Shown piece after piece: positions 16,208 through 23,775 of a stretch of DNA of 64,000 bases; within the stretch, counting starts at the first letter, position 1; each line of letters starts with the position of its first letter. A program made the position numbers and the translations under genes. The stretch spans positions 124,001-188,000 of the forward strand of contig NZ_JAJATZ010000001.1 of assembly GCF_020531945.1 (NCBI RefSeq). The letters are read 5' to 3'. Origin of the DNA: Loktanella gaetbuli (GTDB lineage: Bacteria > Pseudomonadota > Alphaproteobacteria > Rhodobacterales > Rhodobacteraceae). Below the pieces are notes generated by a model. That model was not told where the DNA came from and did not search any database. It was given only the letters and a program-made list of their open reading frames with translations.

Positions 16208-17323
16208 ATGAAGATCAAAGGGCCGGTGCGTGCACTGGGGGCCATGTCGGGCACGTCGCTGGACGGGATCGATGCAGCCGTGCTCGTGACCGACGGCGAA
16301 ACGATCAGCAGCTTTGGCGACAGCGACTACCGCGAATATTCGGATCGCGAACGCGCCACCTTGCGGGCCGCCTTGGGGCTGTGGCCGGACGACGACGTGG
16401 CCGCGGCCGCACGAGTCGTGGCCAAGGGGCATGACGTGCTGTTGTCGGGGTTTGCAGACGTGGACCTGATCGGGTTTCACGGTCAGACACTGGCCCATGA
16501 TCCCGCTGGTCGGGGGACGCACCAGCTGGGCGACGGTGCTGCATTGGCACAGGCGCTGGGCGTGCCTGTGGTCTGGGATTTTCGCAGTGCGGATGTGCGG
16601 CTGGGCGGGCAGGGTGCGCCACTGGCCCCGTTCTATCACTTTGCCCTGGCAAAATGGATGAAGGCGGACCGCCCGCTGGCGTTTCTGAACCTGGGCGGTG
16701 TCGGGAACCTGACATGGATCGATCCCGCGTATCAAAAGCCCGAGGAAGACGGCGCGCTGCTGGCGTTTGATACCGGACCTGCGAATGCGCTGCTGGATGA
16801 CGTCATGCTGACCCGCACCGGTTTCCCCCGGGACGAGGGCGGTCGATTGGCAGCACAGGGCGAAATTGACGACGCCATCGTCGCTGACTTCTTGCAGCAC
16901 GCCTATTTTTACAAGATCCCGCCCAAGTCACTGGACCGCGACACGTTCCAACACTTGGCGCAGGCGGTGTCGGTGCTGTCGGACGCGGATGCGGCGGCGA
17001 CCTTGACGGCGGCCACCGCGCTGAGTGTTGCCGAAGGTTTGCGTCATTGCCCCGCACCACCCGAGATGATCTGGGTCTGCGGCGGGGGGCGTCACAATCC
17101 GACGATGATGCAGATGATTGACGCAGCCACAGGGGCCCGCGTGCGCCCGGTCGAGGATGCAGGTCTGGACGGTGACATGCTGGAGGCGCAGGCATTCGCC
17201 TATCTGGCCGTGCGTGTTGCACGGGGGATGCCCACGTCCTGCCCCGGCACCACGGGCGTGCGCGCTGCCGTATCGGGCGGAACCCTGTCAGTGCCCGACC
17301 TGGGATCAGGCACCACTGCCTGA
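16208..17323 (+). CDS. anmK: anhydro-N-acetylmuramic acid kinase
   Basis: A 371-residue sugar kinase that phosphorylates and opens 1,6-anhydro-MurNAc during peptidoglycan recycling in the cytosol. Diagnostic motifs are GAMSGTSLDGIDAAV at the N-terminus, GFHGQTLAHDP, FLNLGGVGNLTW, FDTGPANALLDD, and VCGGGRHNPTMM near the end. The ATG at 16208 follows GAGGGAAAGACC. The tyrS-anmK divergent arrangement is common in Rhodobacteraceae. No other recycling gene is adjacent, though cell-wall enzymes occur elsewhere in the window. Confidence 0.96.
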   Translation: MKIKGPVRALGAMSGTSLDGIDAAVLVTDGETISSFGDSDYREYSDRERATLRAALGLWPDDDVAAAARVVAKGHDVLLSGFADVDLIGFHGQTLAHDPAGRGTHQLGDGAALAQALGVPVVWDFRSADVRLGGQGAPLAPFYHFALAKWMKADRPLAFLNLGGVGNLTWIDPAYQKPEEDGALLAFDTGPANALLDDVMLTRTGFPRDEGGRLAAQGEIDDAIVADFLQHAYFYKIPPKSLDRDTFQHLAQAVSVLSDADAAATLTAATALSVAEGLRHCPAPPEMIWVCGGGRHNPTMMQMIDAATGARVRPVEDAGLDGDMLEAQAFAYLAVRVARGMPTSCPGTTGVRAAVSGGTLSVPDLGSGTTA

Positions 17324-17448
17324 GACCGGATCACGGCTGCGCCAACGTTCTAACGAAATCGTGTATGCGGATTTTTCATTTTGCTGGACCTGCTTGCGCC
17401 CCTGTGCGTTTGGGCATTGAAGCAAATAAAAACTAAGGACTTCACAAA

Positions 17449-18033
17449 ATGAAATACGTAGTCTCCACCGCCGCGATCATGATGGGTCTGTCAGGCGCTG
17501 CTTATGCAGGCGGAATGGCAGAGCCCGCAATGGAGCCCGCACCGACCCCCGTCGTCGTTGCCCCCGTTCAGCCCCTCAATGACTGGACCGGTTTCTACGC
17601 CGGTGGTCAGCTGACCATGGGTGATGTGGAACCGGGTGCCGCAGAACTGGACGCCGATGGTTTTGGTCTGCACGCTGGTTACCGCTATGACCTCGGCAGC
17701 TATGTGCTGGGTGCTGAGATCGACGTCGATCGTCTGGACGTCGACACGCTGCCCGACGAAGCGACCGTCGCCCGCCTGAAGGCCGTTGCCGGTTACGATG
17801 CTGGCCGTTTCATGCCCTATGTGACCGCCGGTATTGCGCGTCTGGAAGTTGACGCAGGCGCTGCTGGTGACCTGAGCGGCAACGGTGGATTTTACGGTGT
17901 TGGTGCGACATATGCCGCCAGCGACCGCATTGATCTGTCGGTCGAGTACCTCCAGCACGAGTTCGATGATTTCGAAGTGTTGGGCGATACGGATGCGGAC
18001 ACGCTGTCGGCACGCGTCTCGTTCAACTTCTGA
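17449..18033 (+). CDS. outer-membrane beta-barrel protein (opacity/Omp25-like)
   Basis: A 194-residue exported protein. The signal peptide MKYVVSTAAIMMGLSGAAYA is followed by a Pro-rich linker (PAMEPAPTPVVVAPVQP), then NDWTGFYAGGQLTMG, the usual first strand of small OmpA/Omp25-type barrels. Alternating hydrophobic/polar strands follow to the C-terminal RVSFNF, ending in Phe as outer-membrane barrels do. About eight strands fit the length. Ribosome site AAGGACTTCACAAA. It stands alone with a strong terminator downstream, consistent with an abundant monocistronic porin-like protein. Function is structural or unknown. Confidence 0.87.
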   Translation: MKYVVSTAAIMMGLSGAAYAGGMAEPAMEPAPTPVVVAPVQPLNDWTGFYAGGQLTMGDVEPGAAELDADGFGLHAGYRYDLGSYVLGAEIDVDRLDVDTLPDEATVARLKAVAGYDAGRFMPYVTAGIARLEVDAGAAGDLSGNGGFYGVGATYAASDRIDLSVEYLQHEFDDFEVLGDTDADTLSARVSFNF

Positions 18034-18056
18034 TCCTGCACAGTCTGGATCACGGA

Positions 18057-18081
18057 ACGGGCACCTTCGGGTGCCCGTTTT
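18057..18081 (+). terminator. intrinsic terminator after the barrel gene
   Basis: A 9-bp stem, ACGGGCACC / GGTGCCCGT, with a TTCG tetraloop is followed by TTTT, 24 bases after the stop of the outer-membrane protein gene. Confidence 0.85.
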
Positions 18082-18091
18082 GCATTTTGAC

Positions 18092-18430
18092 CTATCCCGA
18101 CAGGCTGTCGCGGACAGCGCGGGTCAGACTTGCACGAATGATGTCGTAGGACACACCGATCCTGTGTGCCAGTTCTGCCGGATCGGCATCCAGCGGGACC
18201 GCAACCCAGGATTTGTGAAAATATCGCGCGCGACCGGCAAGACCGGCATCAATCAGCATCTGCGCCGTCTCGATACTATCGGTCTTGACCGACACGGTCC
18301 TTGTATCTGGGCCGAGGCTTGCGAATAGCTTGCCACCAATTTTCCAGCTGTCATGACCCGGCCCCAACGCATCGTCGCAGGTCGCACCGGCAAAGGTGGC
18401 GCAAAGCGCATTCACGGTCTCACGGCTCAT
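18092..18430 (-). CDS. MmcQ/YjbR family protein
   Basis: A 112-residue protein of the MmcQ/YjbR double-wing fold family. It has FAGATCDDALGPGHDSWKIGGKLFA split across the first half, SVKTDSIETAQMLIDAG, and KSWVAVPLDADPAELAHRIG with the usual SY/TK-type C-terminus (SYDIIRASLT). The family is described as possibly DNA-binding, with no known target. The start lies at the edge of the region that holds the divergent cysS leader. It converges on the terminator of the barrel gene. Confidence 0.85.
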   Translation of the reverse strand: MSRETVNALCATFAGATCDDALGPGHDSWKIGGKLFASLGPDTRTVSVKTDSIETAQMLIDAGLAGRARYFHKSWVAVPLDADPAELAHRIGVSYDIIRASLTRAVRDSLSG

Positions 18431-18458
18431 GATGCCAGATTGCGACAGGTCTTAGAGC

Positions 18459-18487
18459 TTGGCAAGTGAGCAACAGGCTGCTACGCA
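18459..18487 (+). promoter_or_regulatory. candidate promoter of the cysS leader
   Basis: TTGGCA (18459-18464) and TACGCA (18482-18487) are 17 bases apart. Transcription from this promoter would begin at about 18494, the A of the leader ATG, so the leader frame would be read from a leaderless or near-leaderless transcript. The -10 is a weak match. Confidence 0.45.
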
Positions 18488-18493
18488 GTTCTC

Positions 18494-18538
18494 ATGAACA
18501 AGCGTTGCATTCACATTTGCTGCATTATTTCCTGCTGA
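18494..18538 (+). CDS. cysteine-rich leader peptide upstream of cysS
   Basis: A 14-residue frame, MNKRCIHICCIISC, with four Cys codons (at 18506, 18518, 18521 and 18533; all TGC) and stop TGA at 18536-18538. Cysteine is normally the rarest residue, so 4 of 14 directly before a cysteinyl-tRNA synthetase gene is very unlikely by chance. The last Cys codon and the stop lie inside the 5' arm of a hairpin followed by TTTTT. This is the layout of a ribosome-mediated attenuator that senses charged tRNA-Cys. No good ribosome site precedes the ATG, but the candidate promoter would start the RNA at the ATG itself. Confidence 0.65.
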   Translation: MNKRCIHICCIISC

Positions 18539-18560
18539 TCCGCTCGGCAGGCCGCTTTTT
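18531..18560 (+). terminator. attenuator-type hairpin and T-tract in the cysS leader
   Basis: CCTGCTGA (18531-18538) pairs with TCGGCAGG (18544-18551) around a 5-base loop, with one T-G pair. CCGC and five Ts follow. The 3' arm CGGCAG can instead pair with CTGCCG at 18593-18598 or 18609-18614, the second of which touches the cysS ribosome site (GAGGG, 18616-18620). The structures are mutually exclusive, as expected of an attenuator. The four bases between stem and T-tract make termination efficiency uncertain. Confidence 0.5.
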
Positions 18561-18624
18561 CACGTTTCATCCCTGAACTGAACTCGCTAGGTCTGCCGCC
18601 GCGTATTGCTGCCGCGAGGGCCCC

Positions 18625-20058
18625 ATGACGACAATTCGATTGCACAACACGAAAACCCGCCGAAAAGAGGAATTCATTCCCCGCGATGCGTCGCGTGTGG
18701 GCCTCTATCTGTGCGGGCCGACGGTCTATGACCGGGCGCATCTGGGCAACGCGCGGCCGGTCCTGGTGTTTGACGTGCTGTTCCGTCTGCTGCGGCAGGT
18801 CTACGGGTCGGAGCACGTGACCTATGTGCGCAACTTCACGGACGTCGATGACAAGATCAACGCACGCGCGGCCGAAACGGGCCGCGCCATCGGGGATATC
18901 ACGGCGGAAACGATCCGCTGGTATCACGATGATATGGATGCGCTGGGCGCATTGCGGCCGACGCACGAACCGCGTGCCACCGATTTCATCCCCGAGATGA
19001 TCACGATGATCGAAACCCTGATTGATCGGGGTCACGCCTATGCTGCCGAAGGCCACGTGCTGTTCGCGGTCGAAAGCTTTGCCGACTATGGGCAATTGTC
19101 GGGCAGGTCGTTGGACGACATGATCGCGGGTGCGCGGGTCGAGGTCGCACCCTACAAGCGCAACCCGATGGATTTCGTGCTGTGGAAACCGTCGGGCGAC
19201 GGTCAGCCCGGCTGGACCAGCCCCTGGGGTTACGGTCGCCCCGGGTGGCATATCGAATGCTCTGCGATGTCAAAGGCGCTGCTGGGGGATACATTCGATA
19301 TCCACGGCGGCGGCAACGATCTGATGTTCCCCCACCACGAAAATGAAGTCGCCCAAAGCTGCTGCGCCAATCCGGAGTGTGATTTCGCGCAGGTCTGGCT
19401 GCACAACGAGATGTTGCAGGTCGAGGGCAAGAAGATGTCCAAGAGCCTGGGCAATTTTTTCACCGTGCGCGACCTGCTGGATCAGGGCATCAGCGGCGAA
19501 GTGATCCGCCTTGTCATGCTGGGAACCCACTATGGCAAGCCCATGGACTGGACCGAAAAGCGGCGTGACAATGCTGATGCCACGCTGCGGCGCTGGTACG
19601 GTATTCTGGCGGGGCATGGGTTCAATCCGGCCCTGATCGCGGCGCTGAAGGCCGATGGTATGTGGAAACCGGACGCCGAATTGATCGGTGTTCTGGCGAA
19701 TGATCTGAACACCTCGGGTGCCATTGCCCGGTTGCATGTCTTGTCCAAGGGCAAGACGCCCGCACAGCTGGCGGGGTTTGCCCATGGGCTGGACATGTTG
19801 GGTCTGGTGCCCGACTGGGCACACCTGCCGCATCTGGACGGTGGTGAGGGTGGCGCGGGGGTGTCAGACGATGCCGCGGCCAAGGTCGATGCGCTGCTGG
19901 CCCGCCGCGCGCAGGCACGTCAGGACAAGGATTGGGATGCGGCCGATCAGGTTCGCGATATCCTGACAGCGGCCGGCGTGCTGGTGACGGATGTGGGTGG
20001 GCAGGCGACCTGGACACCCGGACCGGCATTCGATGCGGCCAAGCTGGAGGACCTGTGA
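18625..20058 (+). CDS. cysS: cysteinyl-tRNA synthetase
   Basis: A 477-residue class I synthetase. It has the HIGH-region YLCGPTVYDRAHLGNAR, VRNFTDVDDKI, the GWHIECSAMS zinc/adenylation segment, FPHHENEVAQS with Cys and His zinc ligands, and KMSKSLGN. The C-terminal part includes the DALR-like helical domain and a disordered tail. The ribosome site is GAGGG four bases before the ATG. Upstream is a Cys-rich leader peptide with a hairpin, so expression is probably tuned to cysteinyl-tRNA supply. cimA follows 70 bases downstream after a pair of palindromes. Confidence 0.97.
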   Translation: MTTIRLHNTKTRRKEEFIPRDASRVGLYLCGPTVYDRAHLGNARPVLVFDVLFRLLRQVYGSEHVTYVRNFTDVDDKINARAAETGRAIGDITAETIRWYHDDMDALGALRPTHEPRATDFIPEMITMIETLIDRGHAYAAEGHVLFAVESFADYGQLSGRSLDDMIAGARVEVAPYKRNPMDFVLWKPSGDGQPGWTSPWGYGRPGWHIECSAMSKALLGDTFDIHGGGNDLMFPHHENEVAQSCCANPECDFAQVWLHNEMLQVEGKKMSKSLGNFFTVRDLLDQGISGEVIRLVMLGTHYGKPMDWTEKRRDNADATLRRWYGILAGHGFNPALIAALKADGMWKPDAELIGVLANDLNTSGAIARLHVLSKGKTPAQLAGFAHGLDMLGLVPDWAHLPHLDGGEGGAGVSDDAAAKVDALLARRAQARQDKDWDAADQVRDILTAAGVLVTDVGGQATWTPGPAFDAAKLEDL

Positions 20059-20060
20059 TG

Positions 20061-20110
20061 CCGAATTTTCGCGAAAATTCGGGTGTGGCCAAACTTTCGC
20101 GAAAGTTTGG
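20061..20110. repeat. paired 22-bp TTCGCGAA palindromes, locus A
   Basis: Two perfect 22-bp palindromes, 20061-20082 (centre AATTTTCGCGAAAATT) and 20089-20110 (centre AACTTTCGCGAAAGTT), stand 6 bases apart in the gap between cysS and cimA, starting 2 bases after the cysS stop. Both share the TTTCGCGAAA core but differ in their outer arms with compensating changes, so symmetry is conserved rather than sequence. A second pair occurs at 51469-51519. They may form cruciforms or RNA hairpins at gene ends. Confidence 0.8.
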
Positions 20111-20128
20111 GGCCCGGAGGGAGATGCC

Positions 20129-21748
20129 ATGACCAGGGAACGCCTGTACCTCTACGACACGACCCTGCGCGACGGACAACAGACTCAGGGCGTGCAGTTT
20201 TCGACAACCGAAAAACTGCGGATCACGCAGGTCCTGTCCGACCTTGGCGTGGACTATATCGAAGGCGGCTGGCCAGGGGCGAACCCCACCGATTCCGAAT
20301 ATTTTGAAACCGTGGGCCAGATTGCACCCACCCTCGCGGCCTTTGGCATGACCAAACGTGCGGGACGTTCGGCGGAAAACGACGATGTTCTGGCCGCCGT
20401 CCTGAACGCAGGGACGCCTGCGGTCTGCATCGTCGGAAAATCCCATGCGTTCCACGTCAGCACGGCGCTGGGGATCAGCAACGACGAAAATACCGAAAAC
20501 ATCCGTGCCTCGATCGCACATATCGTGGACCAGGGGCGCGAGGCGCTGTTCGATGCGGAACATTTCTTTGACGGCTACAAATCGGACCCGGATTACGCGC
20601 TGGAGGCCGTCCATGCGGCCCATGCAGCAGGGGCGCGCTGGATCGTGCTGTGTGACACCAATGGCGGCAGCCTGCCCGAAGAGGTTGGCCATATCACGCG
20701 TGCCGTGATTGCCAGCGGCATTCCCGGTGACCGTCTGGGTATCCACACGCACAACGATACCGAACACGCGGTCGCCAATTCGCTGGCCGCCGTCAGTGCC
20801 GGTGCGCGTCAGATCCAGGGGACGCTGAACGGGCTGGGCGAACGCTGCGGCAATGCCAACCTGATCACACTCATCCCGACGCTTCTGCTCAAGGAGCCTT
20901 ATGCCAGCGCCTATGAAACGGGCGTGACGCTGGACGCGCTGAAGGGCCTGAAGGCGGCAAGCCGGGTTCTGGATGACGTGCTGAACCGGGTGCCTGCGAA
21001 ACAGGCGGCCTATATCGGGTCCAGCGCCTTTGCCCACAAGGCGGGACTGCACGCGAGCGCCATCGCCAAGAACCCTGCGACCTATGAACACATCGATCCT
21101 GCGTTGGTTGGCAACAGCCGTATCATTCCGATGTCGAACCAGGCCGGACAGTCTAATCTGCGTGAACGCCTGTTGCGGGCCGGGCTGGAGGTGGCGCCGG
21201 GCGACGCGCGGCTGGCCCGCATCCTCGACAGGATCAAGGAACAGGAGGCCCGCGGCTATTCTTATGACACGGCACAGGCCAGTTTCGAGCTGTTGGCCCG
21301 CCGTGAGCTGGGGCTTTTGCCCGATTTCTTTGAGGTGAAACGCTACCGCGTCACTGTTGAACGCCGCCGCAACAAGCGTGGCAGGATGGTGTCCCTGTCC
21401 GAGGCCGTGGTCGTGGTCAAAATCGACGGTCGCAAGGTGCTGAACGTGTCTGAAAGCCAGGGCGAGGACGGACGCGATCGTGGCCCGGTCAACGCCCTGT
21501 CGCGTGCCCTGGCCAAGGACCTGGGACCCTATCAGCACATCATCGACGACATGCGGCTGGTGGATTTCAAGGTGCGTATCACCGATGGCGGAACCGAGGC
21601 TGTCACCCGCGTCATCATCGACAGTGCCGATGCAGCGGGCCGGACATGGTCGACGGTGGGTGTCTCTGCCAATATCGTGGATGCCTCGTTCGATGCGCTG
21701 CTGGATGCGATCAACTGGAAACTCTTGCGCGATGGGGCAGAGGTCTGA
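20129..21748 (+). CDS. cimA: citramalate synthase
   Basis: A 539-residue enzyme of the LeuA/HMGL family that condenses pyruvate with acetyl-CoA to citramalate, feeding isoleucine synthesis without threonine. Motifs are YDTTLRDGQQTQGV, GGWPGANPTD, HTHNDTEHAVANSLAAV, GTLNGLGERCGNANL and the C-terminal LeuA regulatory domain (GRKVLNVSESQGEDGRDRGPVN in part, ending KLLRDG). The length and the GWPGANP motif fit the CimA branch rather than isopropylmalate synthase. Ribosome site GGAGGGAGATGCC. No isoleucine-codon leader is seen upstream, only the palindromic repeats. Confidence 0.93.
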   Translation: MTRERLYLYDTTLRDGQQTQGVQFSTTEKLRITQVLSDLGVDYIEGGWPGANPTDSEYFETVGQIAPTLAAFGMTKRAGRSAENDDVLAAVLNAGTPAVCIVGKSHAFHVSTALGISNDENTENIRASIAHIVDQGREALFDAEHFFDGYKSDPDYALEAVHAAHAAGARWIVLCDTNGGSLPEEVGHITRAVIASGIPGDRLGIHTHNDTEHAVANSLAAVSAGARQIQGTLNGLGERCGNANLITLIPTLLLKEPYASAYETGVTLDALKGLKAASRVLDDVLNRVPAKQAAYIGSSAFAHKAGLHASAIAKNPATYEHIDPALVGNSRIIPMSNQAGQSNLRERLLRAGLEVAPGDARLARILDRIKEQEARGYSYDTAQASFELLARRELGLLPDFFEVKRYRVTVERRRNKRGRMVSLSEAVVVVKIDGRKVLNVSESQGEDGRDRGPVNALSRALAKDLGPYQHIIDDMRLVDFKVRITDGGTEAVTRVIIDSADAAGRTWSTVGVSANIVDASFDALLDAINWKLLRDGAEV

Positions 21749-21752
21749 TTTT

Positions 21753-21776
21753 GAGTATTTCTGGCAAGATGATACG
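21753..21776 (+). repeat. GAGTATTT..GGCAAGATGATACG intergenic repeat, copy 2
   Basis: A 24-bp core copy starting 5 bases after the cimA stop and ending 3 bases before the ATG of the squalene/phytoene-synthase-like gene, so it occupies the place where the ribosome site of that gene should be. It differs from copy 1 at two bases of the core. Confidence 0.75.
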
Positions 21777-21778
21777 CT

Positions 21779-22543
21779 ATGAGCTTTGACGCTTGCGCGG
21801 CGCTGGTTGAACGGGGCGATCCGCTGCGGTTTCGCGCCGCGATGGCGGCACCCTTGGCCGCGCGCCGGGTTTTGTTTCCGCTTTATGCCTTCAACCTGGA
21901 GGTGGCACGCGCCCCCTGGGTCACCTCAGAGCCGATGATCGCCGAAATGCGGCTGCAATGGTGGCGCGACGTTCTGGCTGAGGTGGTCGCAGGCGGGCCC
22001 GTGCGGCGGCATGAAGTGACGGACGCCCTTGCCACCGTGCTGGACGTGCAAGGCGCGCAGGATCTGGATGGATTGATTGCCGCGCGGCGCTGGGATGTCT
22101 ATCCGGACGCATTCGAGGATGCAGGCCATTTCGAGGATTACATTGATGCGACGGCTGGCAGTCTGATGTGGACCGGCGCGCGTCTGCTGGGGGCGCAGGA
22201 TGCGGTGCCAGTGTGCGATATGGCGTTCGGTGCAGGTGTCGCTGCCTTTTTTCAGGCTATTCCGGCGTTGGAGCAGGCCGGACGCAAACCCCTTGTGGAT
22301 GGGACGCGTGATGGTGTTGCGGCGCTGGCGCGGGCGGCACTGTCACGTTTCGACCGCGGGCGCGCGGCGCAGCGAGATTTGCCCGCCCTCGCACGCGCGG
22401 CGGTGCTGCCCGCATGGCAGGCGCGGCCGCTGTTGGTGCAGGCGGTCCGTGATCCGGGTCGAGTTGCAGTTGGCGGGCTGACGCTTGGGCCGCTGGCGGA
22501 CCGCTGGCGGTTGACACGGAGCGTGGTGACGGGCCGCGTCTAG
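21779..22543 (+). CDS. squalene/phytoene synthase-like protein (NDUFAF6-like)
   Basis: A 254-residue protein with the all-helical prenyl-synthase fold: LFPLYAFNLEVARAPWVTSEPMIAEMRLQWWRD, split here as the conserved first region, and DATAGSLMWTGARLLG. The first Asp-rich motif expected of real squalene/phytoene synthases (DxxxD) is replaced by EPMIAEMR, so catalysis of head-to-head condensation is doubtful. This resembles the mitochondrial complex I assembly factor NDUFAF6 and its alphaproteobacterial relatives. It starts 30 bases after cimA and its upstream DNA is a repeat, with no clear ribosome site. Its stop overlaps that of the convergent MFS gene by 4 bases. Confidence 0.8.
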   Translation: MSFDACAALVERGDPLRFRAAMAAPLAARRVLFPLYAFNLEVARAPWVTSEPMIAEMRLQWWRDVLAEVVAGGPVRRHEVTDALATVLDVQGAQDLDGLIAARRWDVYPDAFEDAGHFEDYIDATAGSLMWTGARLLGAQDAVPVCDMAFGAGVAAFFQAIPALEQAGRKPLVDGTRDGVAALARAALSRFDRGRAAQRDLPALARAAVLPAWQARPLLVQAVRDPGRVAVGGLTLGPLADRWRLTRSVVTGRV

Positions 22544-23775
22544 ACCGTTTGTCGTGCCTGTCCGCGCGACAACCAGACCAGGGCCGCGCCCGCCAGCAGC
22601 AGAAACGGCACCATCGCGATATTGACATAGGACCAGCCCTGCGCGGCAGATCCGCCAGCGCAGTTCAGCAAGCCGCCAGAGGCGAGCGAGGCGAGCGTGA
22701 CCATGCCAAAGACGATCATGTCGTTCAGACCCTGTACGCGACCGCGTTCGGCCGGTGAATGGCTGGCGGCCAGCATCGTCGTGGCCCCGATAAAGCCGAA
22801 GTTCCAGCCAAGGCCGAGCAGGATCAGCGCCACGTAGAAATTCCCCAAGGCAATCCCGGACAGCGCAACGATCCCGGCGATGCCCAGCAGCACCAGACCC
22901 GTGCCAACGATCCTGGGTGCGCCGAACCGCGCGATAAGGTGTCCGGTAAAGAAGCTGGGCGCGAACATGGCCAGCACATGGCCCGTCACGATGTTGGAGG
23001 CGTCGGACACCGTATACCCGCAGCCCACCACCGCCAGCGGTGTCGAGGTCATCACCAGGTTCATCAGTGCATAGGCGACCATGGCACAGATGATCGCCAC
23101 GGCGATCTGCGGGGTGCGCAGTAGTTGGCCCGTGCTGCGCCCGAGGTCTGAACCGGCGACCGGCCTGGGCGGGCGAGGGATACGCAGCAAAGGGAAGAGG
23201 ACGATGCCCACAAGGTTCAGTGCCATGGCACCGAAATAGACGGGCAAGAACCGGGCCACCGTGGCATCGGGGTTGTCGAATGTCAGATATGACACCAGTT
23301 GCGGTCCGATGATGGCAGAGACAAGCCCGCCGGCGAGCACGTAGGAAATCGCCTTGGGCCTGAAATCGTCCGAAGCGGTATCGGCCGCGGCGAAGCGGAA
23401 AAAGCCCTGCGCGCTCATGTAGATGCCTGTGAGGTAGCTACCCAGCAGGAATAGTGCGAAATTCTCGATCGTGATTGCATAGGCGGACAGGCCCGCGCCG
23501 ATCAGACCGCCCGCCGCGCCTGTCATGAAGCCCGCGCGGCGCCCGAACCGCTGCATCATGTGCGACAGCCAGGGTGCCGTTGTCATGGACCCAAAGACGA
23601 TCATCGAAATCGGCAGGGTTGCAAAACAGGCGATGGGGGCGAGTTGTTGCCCTGCCAGTCCACCCACGACAAAGATCATGGTGATCTGGCTACCGAGGAT
23701 CGCCTGGGCTGCCACGAGGATCGCGACATTGCGCAGGGCGGTCCTGTTCTGGGGATGTGCGGTTGTAACGGTCAT
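22540..23775 (-). CDS. MFS transporter
   Basis: A 411-residue integral membrane protein with about twelve hydrophobic segments in two halves, GRRAGFMTGAAGG between segments 2 and 3 matching the MFS loop motif, and a central charged loop near PRPPRPVAGSDLGR. It begins ATVTTAHPQNRTALRNVAIL-like with the first helix at once. Its ATG overlaps the cobB stop as ATGA, so it is co-translated with a cobalamin gene. It could move a corrinoid precursor, but it may simply be an unrelated drug/metabolite exporter; substrate cannot be read from sequence. Confidence 0.87.
   Translation of the reverse strand: MTVTTAHPQNRTALRNVAILVAAQAILGSQITMIFVVGGLAGQQLAPIACFATLPISMIVFGSMTTAPWLSHMMQRFGRRAGFMTGAAGGLIGAGLSAYAITIENFALFLLGSYLTGIYMSAQGFFRFAAADTASDDFRPKAISYVLAGGLVSAIIGPQLVSYLTFDNPDATVARFLPVYFGAMALNLVGIVLFPLLRIPRPPRPVAGSDLGRSTGQLLRTPQIAVAIICAMVAYALMNLVMTSTPLAVVGCGYTVSDASNIVTGHVLAMFAPSFFTGHLIARFGAPRIVGTGLVLLGIAGIVALSGIALGNFYVALILLGLGWNFGFIGATTMLAASHSPAERGRVQGLNDMIVFGMVTLASLASGGLLNCAGGSAAQGWSYVNIAMVPFLLLAGAALVWLSRGQARQTV

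Noticed and set aside
17365..17436. 23-codon frame before the outer-membrane barrel gene, considered as a leader peptide
   Set aside because: No ribosome site, no repeated residue, and no hairpin with T-tract after it.
19622..21538. 638-codon open frame antisense to cysS and cimA
   Set aside because: Opposite two well-supported genes with full motifs; its product is Arg/His/Gln-rich without any domain, as expected from the mirror of GC-rich coding sequence.
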